From: Rubrobacter sp.
GTDB taxonomy: Bacteria; Actinomycetota; Rubrobacteria; Rubrobacterales; Rubrobacteraceae
Assembly (NCBI GenBank): GCA_013697825.1
Contig: JACCWD010000110.1
Location: forward strand, 1 to 36,786
Direction: 5' to 3'
Length of the DNA: 36,786 bases
Below the pieces are notes generated by a model, which saw nothing but the letters and a program-made list of their open reading frames with translations, made no database searches and had not been told where the DNA came from. Shown in pieces: positions 31,161 through 36,786 of the stretch (position 1 is its first letter; the number at the start of each line of letters is the position of its first letter). Made by a program: the position numbers and the translations under genes.

Positions 31161-31682
31161 ATGAAGCTGGACGACGCAGCGTTGGCGGCGAGGGCCAAGT
31201 CGGGCGACCGGGCGGCCTTCTCCGAACTCGTCGCCCGCCACGAGGATGTCGTGTACCGGGTTTGCTACCGGGTCCTCGGGAGCCGCGAGGACGCAGAGGA
31301 TGCCGCGCAGGAAGCCTTCGTCCGAGCCTACCGGAAACTCGACAGCTTCGAGGGACGAAGCTCTTTCAAAACCTGGATGGTTCGCCTGTCTATGAACGTC
31401 AGCCTCAACGAGCGGAGCAAACGCAAAGGGACCCTCCCCGAAGCCCCCATGCCCGCCCCCGCCCCCGACCCCGAAAGAGAGCTTCTCAGTTCCGAAGCCG
31501 CCGCGAGGGTTCATGGGGCTTTGCAAAAGATACAGCCGAATTACCGGGCGGCGATCACACTCCGCGACCTCGAAGGTCTCTCATACAAGGAAATCGGCGA
31601 ATCCCTCGACATAGCCGAAGGCACCGCGAGGGTGTGGGCGCACCGCGGCCGGACAAAACTCCGGGAGGTTCTCTCTCAATGA
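31161..31682 (+). CDS. ECF RNA polymerase sigma factor
   Basis: A protein of 173 residues from ATG 31161; a longer frame from TTG 31101 is possible. Region 2 is present (FSELVARHEDVVYRVCYRVLGSREDAEDAAQEAFVRAYRKL...FKTWMVRLSMNVSLNERSK), and so is region 4 (IQPNYRAAITLRDLEGLSYKEIGESLDIAEGTARVWAHRGRTKLRE). It should direct RNA polymerase to a small stress regulon. The anti-sigma gene overlaps its stop (ATGA). It is divergent from the envelope stress operon, but that operon's promoter is of sigma-B type, not ECF type. Confidence 0.93.
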   Translation: MKLDDAALAARAKSGDRAAFSELVARHEDVVYRVCYRVLGSREDAEDAAQEAFVRAYRKLDSFEGRSSFKTWMVRLSMNVSLNERSKRKGTLPEAPMPAPAPDPERELLSSEAAARVHGALQKIQPNYRAAITLRDLEGLSYKEIGESLDIAEGTARVWAHRGRTKLREVLSQ

Positions 31683-31990
31683 GCGAGATGGGCGTCGAAG
31701 AACTCCTCGCGGCATACGCCACGGGCGAACTCGAAGGCGAGGAGATCGAGCGCGTCGAAGCCGCCCTCGAAACTTCCCCCCGCTTGAGAAGCGAACTCGA
31801 ACAATATGAAACCATGTTCGTCCTCCTCGCAGCCGCCGCCGAAGAGGAAGTGAAAGCTCCGAAGGGCTTCCGCGGCCGCGTCGCTCGCCGCGTCGCCATC
31901 ACCGCGTACCTCGGCGCGGCGACGAACGTCCTCGACGACCTCCTCGGAGTTTACGGGCGGGCCATCCTCTATTATCTGAGGCTGACATAA
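31679..31990 (+). CDS. Anti-sigma factor-like protein without zinc ligands
   Basis: A 103-residue protein coupled to the ECF gene by ATGA. The first 50 residues (VEELLAAYATGELEGEEIERVEAALETSPRLRSELEQYETMFVLLA) follow the helical layout of zinc anti-sigma domains. However, the whole protein has no cysteine and no histidine, so the HxxxCxxC zinc site is absent. The C-terminal LGVYGRAILYYLRL may be an amphipathic or weak membrane helix. It probably holds the sigma factor by a zinc-free version of the fold. Confidence 0.78.
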   Translation: MSEMGVEELLAAYATGELEGEEIERVEAALETSPRLRSELEQYETMFVLLAAAAEEEVKAPKGFRGRVARRVAITAYLGAATNVLDDLLGVYGRAILYYLRLT

Positions 31991-31993
31991 AAA

Positions 31994-32063
31994 GCCGTCA
32001 GCAATCAGCCGTCAGCAATCAGCCGAAAATAAAAAGCTGATAGCTGACAGCTAAAAGCTGATG
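31994..32063. repeat. Heptad-phased hairpin (GCCGTCA/GCTGATA type)
   Basis: Ten 7-base units run without a phase break. Alternating GCCGTCA and GCAATCA form the left half and GCTGATA, GCTGACA, GCTAAAA and GCTGATG the right half. The halves are inverted copies, so the RNA would fold into a long stem in which heptads pair with heptads. It fills the 100-bp gap before the MscS-like gene. Confidence 0.9.
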
Positions 32064-32090
32064 GCGTGATTCAACGAAGGAGAATCACCT

Positions 32091-32906
32091 TTGAACGAGC
32101 TTATGGCGACTTTCATCCAGTATGTGCCTCGGGTGCTCGGGGCGTTGGCGATCATCGCCGTCGGGTTCGTCCTCGCGGTCGTCGCCCGCCGCGGCGCGAC
32201 CTTCCTCCTCCGCCGCGTACGCTTCGACGAGCTTTGCGAGAGGATCGGCGTAAACCGCCTCGTCGGAACCGAAGACTCCCCCCGAAGCCCGACGAGCTTC
32301 GCGGGATCAGTCGCTTTCTACGGCGTGATCCTCTTCTCCGTCCTCGCCGCGCTCGGGCCGCTCGGCCTCGATTTCCTCGCCACGACGCTAAATCAAGTCA
32401 TCCTTTACGCCCCAAAGGCCATCGCCGCGATCCTCATTCTCATCCTCGGAACCTCCGCCGCCGATATTGTCTCGGAGATGGCCGGACGCGCCCTCTCCGG
32501 CGTCGGCGTCCGGCGAACCGCCTCCATAAAGACCTTCATCCGCTTTGCCGTCATCTTCGTCGTCGCCATCCTCGCCGCCGCCGTCCTCGAAATAGACGTG
32601 ACGATTCTCATAGTCATCACCGTCCTCGCCCTTGGAGCCCTCGCCCTCACCGCCTCGCTCGCCCTCGGCCTCGGACTCCGAGGCCTCTCTGCCAACGTCG
32701 CCGCCGGAAGATACGTCTCCGAAGGCGTCTCGGAGGGCGACGAAATCTCCATCGAAAACGTCTCCGGAACCGTCGAGGAGATCGGATACGCCATGACGAA
32801 AGTCCGCGCCCCCGACGGTAAACTCCTCCTCGTCCCGAACTCCCGCTTCCACGAAAACATCGTCGAGAAGAGTGAGCGGACGGACGAGGAATCGCGACTT
32901 GACTAA
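32091..32906 (+). CDS. MscS-like mechanosensitive channel family protein
   Basis: A 271-residue membrane protein with a TTG start and AAGGAGA seven to eight bases upstream. Five hydrophobic helices (about 10-30, 67-90, 105-125, 145-165, 170-200) include the TM-helix repeat, then a short beta domain (YVSEGVSEGDEISIENVSGTVEEIGYAMTKVRAPDGKLLLVPNSRF) typical of MscS. The cytoplasmic part is shorter than in E. coli MscS. It likely releases solutes upon osmotic downshock, which fits the nearby trehalose genes. Confidence 0.85.
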   Translation: MNELMATFIQYVPRVLGALAIIAVGFVLAVVARRGATFLLRRVRFDELCERIGVNRLVGTEDSPRSPTSFAGSVAFYGVILFSVLAALGPLGLDFLATTLNQVILYAPKAIAAILILILGTSAADIVSEMAGRALSGVGVRRTASIKTFIRFAVIFVVAILAAAVLEIDVTILIVITVLALGALALTASLALGLGLRGLSANVAAGRYVSEGVSEGDEISIENVSGTVEEIGYAMTKVRAPDGKLLLVPNSRFHENIVEKSERTDEESRLD

Positions 32907-32927
32907 GCCATTGACTAATTTTACAAT
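32899..32927 (+). promoter_or_regulatory. Promoter of a leaderless toxin-antitoxin operon
   Basis: TTGACT (32899-32904), 17 bp, TACAAT (32922-32927). The seventh base after the -10 box is the A of the antitoxin ATG (32934). The -35 overlaps the stop codon of the MscS-like gene. Confidence 0.8.
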
Positions 32928-32933
32928 GAGCGC

Positions 32934-33182
32934 ATGAAAGAACACGTGAAGACCGTGAACGTCCATGAGGCGAAGACGCACCTTTCGCGGCTCCTTGAGC
33001 GAGTGAGTATGGGGGAGGAGATCGTCATCGCGAAGGCCGGCAAGCCGGTCGCGAGGCTCGTCCCGGAGAAAAAGCGCACGAAACCGCGAAAGCCGGGGAG
33101 CGCGAAAGGAGAGATCACGATACACGACAGCTTTTACGATCCATTGCCGGAGGATCTCCTCCGCGCCTTCGAGGGTCGTTGA
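32934..33182 (+). CDS. Phd/YefM-type antitoxin
   Basis: An 82-residue antitoxin. The N-terminal VNVHEAKTHLSRLLERVSMGEEIVIAKAGKPVARLVP is the Phd/YefM DNA-binding fold, and the C-terminal DSFYDPLPEDLLRAFEG wraps and blocks the toxin. The start is fixed by a promoter whose start point falls on the ATG. It overlaps the toxin gene by four bases and probably represses its own operon. Confidence 0.93.
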   Translation: MKEHVKTVNVHEAKTHLSRLLERVSMGEEIVIAKAGKPVARLVPEKKRTKPRKPGSAKGEITIHDSFYDPLPEDLLRAFEGR

Positions 33183-33565
33183 GGTTTCTCCTCGATACCC
33201 ACTCCTTTTTATGGTGGGTTCACGGGGACAATCGGGTGTCGGACACGGCGCGGGAGACCATCTCCGACGAGGGCAACGAAATATTCTTCTCCGTGGCGAG
33301 CGCGTGGGAAATCGTCATAAAAGCCGGACTCGGCAAGCTCGACATACCCCGAGGCCCGGAGCGGTTCATCGCTCGCCACACGGAATTGAATGACTTCCGC
33401 GTCCTCCCCATAAACCTCCCTCACGCCTTCCGGGTATACGACCTCCCCGACCATCACCGCGACCCTTTCGACCGAATTCTCGTCGCGCAGGCGCAAACGG
33501 AAGACATGCCTATCCTCACCATAGACCCCGAAATCGCCCGATACCCCATCGAGACGATATGGTGA
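33179..33565 (+). CDS. PIN-domain toxin (VapC-like)
   Basis: A 128-residue PIN nuclease starting at a TTG inside the antitoxin stop. The acidic active-site residues are in place: D6 (LLDTHSFLWW), E44 (AWEI), D95 and D98 (DPFDR) and D116. Such toxins cut tRNA or rRNA when freed from the antitoxin. The pair forms a complete type II toxin-antitoxin module. Confidence 0.93.
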   Translation: MRFLLDTHSFLWWVHGDNRVSDTARETISDEGNEIFFSVASAWEIVIKAGLGKLDIPRGPERFIARHTELNDFRVLPINLPHAFRVYDLPDHHRDPFDRILVAQAQTEDMPILTIDPEIARYPIETIW

Positions 33566-33646
33566 CACTTGGCGGAAAAGCTCTTCAGGCGGGAATGAAC
33601 GCGGGAACGCGAACCCGTCGCCGCCCGAAAAAAGCTGGCGAACCGC

Positions 33647-34546
33647 TCACTCCGGCGGCCCGCGCAAAATACTTTTTCGAATCGGAACCCACCATTCTTC
33701 GAGCGCGTCTTTCTCCCATTTCCCCATCCCGAGCATCGCCTCCGTCATGCGGACGACCTCGGCCATGAACGCCGCGTCGTGGACGCGCACGATGTTCGCG
33801 CCGCGCGTGATCGCGTACGCCACGGCGGCGGCGGTTCCTGCGAGGCGATACTTCGGTTCGAGGCCGCCGAGCGACTCCCCGATGAAATCCTTCCGGCTCG
33901 CCGCCACGAGGATCGGAAGCGCGAGCTTTTTTAGTTCTGGGAGGTTCCGAAGCAGTTCGAGGGAATACGGCGTGTCTTTGTCGAAGTCGAGGCCGGGGTC
34001 GAGGATTATTTTTTCGCGCTTTATCCCGCCCGCGACGGCCGACTCGACCCTCTCTTCGAGGAAGGCCGCGACTTCTTGTGCGATGTCCTCATAACTTCGG
34101 AAAGGCCGCCATGTCCTCGGCGGCCCCGAGATGTGCATGACCATCACGTGCGCGTCGTCGGCGGCGATCTCCTCTATGAGACGCGGATCCCGAAGCCCCG
34201 AAATGTCGTTGATAATGTCCGCCCCCGAAGCGAGGGACGCCTGCGCGACTTCGGGAAGAAAAGTATCCACCGAGATGGGCATATCGGTCATCCCCCGCAC
34301 CTCTTCGAGGAGCGGAACCACTCGCTTTATTTCCTCTTCCGGGGGGAGTGATTTTCCGGCGGCGGCTTTCACGCCCCCGATGTCTATGATGTCCGCTCCG
34401 GCGGCGAGGATCTCCTCCGCCCGCTCGACACCGCGCCCAAAGTACCTTCCTTTGTCGAAGAAGGAATCGGGGGTCGCGTTCAAAATCGCCATGACGGCGA
34501 CCTTCTCGGAGAAGTCTATGCGCGATCTTCCGGTGTCGAGGATCAC
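33647..34546 (-). CDS. FolP2-like dihydropteroate synthase paralogue
   Basis: A 299-residue TIM-barrel protein of the dihydropteroate synthase family with a GTG start, seven bases after the permease stop. NATPDSFFDKG, DIIDIGGVKAAAG (51-64), ISVDTF, NDISGLRD and ASRKDFIGES are visible. In true enzymes the second motif reads GGESTRPG and forms a substrate/sulfonamide loop; here it is GGVKAAAG. The FDKG and GGVKAGPG pattern is that of the mycobacterial FolP2 branch, which does not replace FolP1. So it may not make folate, and its real role is unknown. Confidence 0.82.
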   Translation of the reverse strand: MILDTGRSRIDFSEKVAVMAILNATPDSFFDKGRYFGRGVERAEEILAAGADIIDIGGVKAAAGKSLPPEEEIKRVVPLLEEVRGMTDMPISVDTFLPEVAQASLASGADIINDISGLRDPRLIEEIAADDAHVMVMHISGPPRTWRPFRSYEDIAQEVAAFLEERVESAVAGGIKREKIILDPGLDFDKDTPYSLELLRNLPELKKLALPILVAASRKDFIGESLGGLEPKYRLAGTAAAVAYAITRGANIVRVHDAAFMAEVVRMTEAMLGMGKWEKDALEEWWVPIRKSILRGPPE

Positions 34547-34553
34547 GGGAAAG

Positions 34554-35909
34554 TCACGATATGTACGGCTCGGCGATGAAGACGAGCGCGAAGAGGGCCG
34601 CCGTTATATAGAGGAGGATGTGGACGTCGCCGGGCCTCCCTCGCACGAGCTTTATGAGCACGTATGAAATGAACCCGAACCCGATGCCGTACGCGATATT
34701 GAAAGTGAGCGGGAGGGTGAGGATCGTGAGGAAGGCCGGAATCGCCTCGTCGAGCTCGTCCCACGCGATGAAGCGGACCGCCGTCATCATGAGGAAGCCG
34801 ACGACCACGAGCGCGGGGGCCGTGACGGGCGAGACGAAGATGTCCGCCCCGTCGGGGCCGGGGATCGGCACGGAACCGCCGAACACCCCGATGAGCGGGG
34901 CGAACGGGAGCGCGACGAGGAAAAGTAGTCCGACGACGACGCTCGTCATCCCGGTGCGCCCACCCTCGGCGACGCCGGAGCCGCTCTCGATATAGCTCGT
35001 CACCGAAGACGCGCCCATCGCTCCGCCGCCCGCCGCGCCGAGCGAGTCGACGAGGAGGATGCGCTTGAGTCCCGGCGGCCGCCCGTTCTCGTCGAGGAGC
35101 CTCCCTTCCTGTCCGACGGCGATGACCGTTCCCATCGTGTCGAAGAAGTCCGTCATAAAGAGCGCGAAGATGACCGGAACGAGTGTGATCTGCAAAACGT
35201 CCGGGATCGCAAGCACCCCGCCGCCGATGGTCGAGGTGTCGAAATCGAAGCTCACGAACGTCTCCGGCAAAGGTATGACGCCGAAGACCATCCCGGCGGC
35301 CCCCGTGATCACGATTCCCGCCAATATGCCACCGCGAATTTCCCTCGCGACGAGTGCGAGGGTGAGGATGAGGCCGAAGATGGCGAGGATGACCGGGCCT
35401 TGCGTGATGTCCCCGAGGGTGAGGTACGTCGCGGGGTCTTGAACGACGATGCCGCCGTTCTTCAGCCCGATGAACGCGATGAAAAGCCCGATCCCGACCG
35501 CGATCGCAAACTTCATAGACATCGGAATGGCGTTCATCACCGCCTCGCGCAAATTCGTGAGGACGAGGAGGAAAACCAAAATCCCTTCGAGGATGACGAC
35601 GGCCATCGCCTCTTGCCACGAAAGCCCGAGTCCGAGGATGAGCGTGAACGCGACAACCGCGTTCAGCCCGAGCCCGGAGGCGAGCGCGACGGGGAAGTTC
35701 GCGAAGACCCCCATCGCGATGCACGCGGCGGCCGCGGCGACGCACGTCGCGAAGAAAACGCCGGAGATCGGGAGTCCCGTCCCTTCGGTGGCGAGGATCG
35801 CTGGATTGACAAAAATAATGTACGCCATCGTCATGAAGGTCGTAAGGCCCGCTATGATCTCGGTTCGCATGTTCGTGCCGCGCTCGGAAAACCCGAAGAA
35901 ACCGCCCAA
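34554..35909 (-). CDS. NCS2 (AzgA-type) purine permease
   Basis: A 451-residue transporter with about 12-14 membrane segments and a TTG start. The N-terminus FGFSERGTNMRTEIIAGLTTFMTMAYIIFVNP is the AzgA signature. FFDTMGTVIAVGQ, GASSVTSYIESGSGVAEGGRTG and FNIAYGIGFGFISY complete it. Relatives import hypoxanthine, guanine or adenine with protons. A promoter lies 37 bp upstream; no purine riboswitch is seen in that short leader. Confidence 0.93.
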   Translation of the reverse strand: MGGFFGFSERGTNMRTEIIAGLTTFMTMAYIIFVNPAILATEGTGLPISGVFFATCVAAAAACIAMGVFANFPVALASGLGLNAVVAFTLILGLGLSWQEAMAVVILEGILVFLLVLTNLREAVMNAIPMSMKFAIAVGIGLFIAFIGLKNGGIVVQDPATYLTLGDITQGPVILAIFGLILTLALVAREIRGGILAGIVITGAAGMVFGVIPLPETFVSFDFDTSTIGGGVLAIPDVLQITLVPVIFALFMTDFFDTMGTVIAVGQEGRLLDENGRPPGLKRILLVDSLGAAGGGAMGASSVTSYIESGSGVAEGGRTGMTSVVVGLLFLVALPFAPLIGVFGGSVPIPGPDGADIFVSPVTAPALVVVGFLMMTAVRFIAWDELDEAIPAFLTILTLPLTFNIAYGIGFGFISYVLIKLVRGRPGDVHILLYITAALFALVFIAEPYIS

Positions 35910-35945
35910 GATCCACGCTCCTCATCCGCCTCGACGACAGGGTTC

Positions 35946-35974
35946 ACTATATGCAAAACGCATTCGGTTGTCTA
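35946..35974 (-). promoter_or_regulatory. Sigma-A promoter of the purine permease
   Basis: Minus strand TAGACA (35974-35969), 17 bp, TATAGT (35951-35946). The leader is about 30 bases. Confidence 0.75.
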
Positions 35975-35989
35975 GCCGGAGAGCATCCC

Positions 35990-36052
35990 GCCCCGGAGTC
36001 TCCGTCCGGGGCTTCCGGGCGCGTCGGCGCTCGCCCGGATACGCAGCCGTAT
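35990..36052 (+). other. Three consecutive hairpins in the permease-GtrA gap
   Basis: GCCCCGG/CCGGGGC (35990-36012), TCCGGGCG/CGCCCGGA (36014-36039) and ATACG/CGTAT (36039-36052) are perfect stems side by side. They lie upstream of the permease promoter, so they are not in its leader. They could be in the GtrA leader or form a separate RNA. Confidence 0.55.
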
Positions 36053-36123
36053 ATGTGTCGCAGCGCACGCTCAGGGTTCGTCGTTTCGCCGGATTGCCTT
36101 TCTGCTCATATCTCTCGTGTAGT

Positions 36124-36657
36124 ATGTGGCGATGTTCGAGGGATTCCGAGGATCTGCGCTTCGTGTCGGATGAGGCCGGGGCGGAGGCTTCCGTCCGCGA
36201 AGCGGAAGATTCCCGGCTCGGGAGGTTCGCCCGGAGGTTCGGGAAGTTCTCCGTCGTCGGCGTGGGGAACGCCGTCGTGGATGTGGGGGTTTTGAACCTC
36301 CTCATTTGGATGTACGCCGGACAGGGGGCCATGCAGCTCGCCGCCTTCAATCTCGCCGCGATAATCCTCGCCAACGCGAACAGCTATGTGTGGAACACAT
36401 TGTGGACGTTCCGGGACAAGGCCGAGGGCGACGCCCGCCAGCGGACGCTCTTCTCTTTGCAGGCTCTGGCTAATGTCGGGGTCAACGCCGGGGCGTTTTG
36501 GGTGTGCGCGACTGTGATCTTCGCCTATACCTCGCTCTCCCCGACCGTCGGGGGGAATCTGGCGAAGGCCGTCTCCGTCGCCGTGGCGTTCGCGGTCAGT
36601 TTCCTCCTTCTCCGGCACCTCGTCTTCGCCAAAAAAGAGGGCGGCGATGAGGATTAG
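36124..36657 (+). CDS. GtrA-like membrane protein
   Basis: A protein of 177 residues from ATG 36124; a GTG at 36163 with GAGG upstream is an equally good start (164 residues). Four membrane helices begin at FGKFSVVGVGNAVVDVGVLNLLIW, with the conserved loop NANSYVWNTLWTFRDK and a terminal FLLLRHLVFAKK. GtrA proteins help move lipid-linked sugars across the membrane for wall polysaccharide or glycolipid modification. No glycosyltransferase partner lies inside the window. Confidence 0.88.
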   Translation: MWRCSRDSEDLRFVSDEAGAEASVREAEDSRLGRFARRFGKFSVVGVGNAVVDVGVLNLLIWMYAGQGAMQLAAFNLAAIILANANSYVWNTLWTFRDKAEGDARQRTLFSLQALANVGVNAGAFWVCATVIFAYTSLSPTVGGNLAKAVSVAVAFAVSFLLLRHLVFAKKEGGDED

Positions 36658-36786
36658 GCGCAATACGGTTTAGATAAGGAGAACAACCGCTTCGCGAAAG
36701 GGTTTGGTCGGCTGAGGCCAGGCGCGGTGACTTGGGTTTTTGACCCCGAAGTTGGACATCTTGCGTTTGACGACCCGAGGATTGCT
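36658..36786. other. Window end, no feature seen
   Basis: No convincing gene, repeat or terminator is visible in these 129 bases. AAGGAGA near 36676 is not followed by a start codon at a suitable distance. Confidence 0.5.

Noticed and set aside
35910-36123. Purine or xanthine riboswitch for the permease
   Set aside because: The promoter lies only 37 bp before the start codon, so the structured bases are outside the leader, and the purine aptamer core is absent.

Overview
The window looks like chromosomal DNA of a high-GC actinobacterium, most likely of the Rubrobacter lineage. That placement is an inference. It rests on three things: the trehalose gene set (TreT next to OtsA and OtsB), a doubled Asp23/AmaP stress cluster together with a nuclease fusion typical of actinobacteria, and frequent TTG/GTG starts with unusually common ATA and AGG codons for such a GC-rich genome. 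No rRNA, tRNA, prophage, CRISPR array or complete insertion sequence was found.

Layout. 1-7.4 kb: an Nramp-like transporter gene broken by a 32-bp tandem duplication, divergent from a sugar-acid catabolic run (DUF1537 four-carbon acid kinase, PdxA2, LarA-like racemase, short-chain dehydrogenase, metal-dependent cyclase/hydrolase). 7.7-14.5 kb: moeA; a helix-hairpin-helix protein of unknown function overlapping a DEDDh exonuclease/GIY-YIG nuclease fusion; a two-component pair. 14.5-19.2 kb: a possible structured RNA, a site-2 protease, a membrane-anchored beta-barrel-like protein, an AI-2E family exporter, a CDP-alcohol phosphatidyltransferase and an unknown partner. 19.4-23 kb: an NlpC/P60 wall hydrolase, a slipin and an RsbW-like ATP-binding protein. 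23.1-27.7 kb: treT, otsA, otsB and a VanY-type peptidase. 27.8-30.9 kb: a seven-gene leftward envelope-stress operon (GlsB, two Asp23, two AmaP-like, DUF2273, a membrane protein). 31-36.7 kb: an ECF sigma/anti-sigma pair, an MscS-like channel, a Phd/PIN toxin-antitoxin pair, a FolP2-like protein, an AzgA-type purine permease and a GtrA protein.

Three themes recur. First, intergenic repeats of unrelated sequence share an exact 7-bp period, and several fold into heptad-phased hairpins; one has become the C-terminus of the LarA-like protein, and three copies carry a related flank of about 100 bp. Second, several genes have a strong -10 box so close to the start codon that their transcripts should be leaderless. 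Third, stress and envelope control is dense: a near-perfect sigma-B-type promoter drives the Asp23/GlsB operon, a second one precedes the RsbW-like gene, and these sit near compatible-solute (trehalose), cell-wall and mechanosensitive functions. All calls come from reading the sequence; no database search was run.
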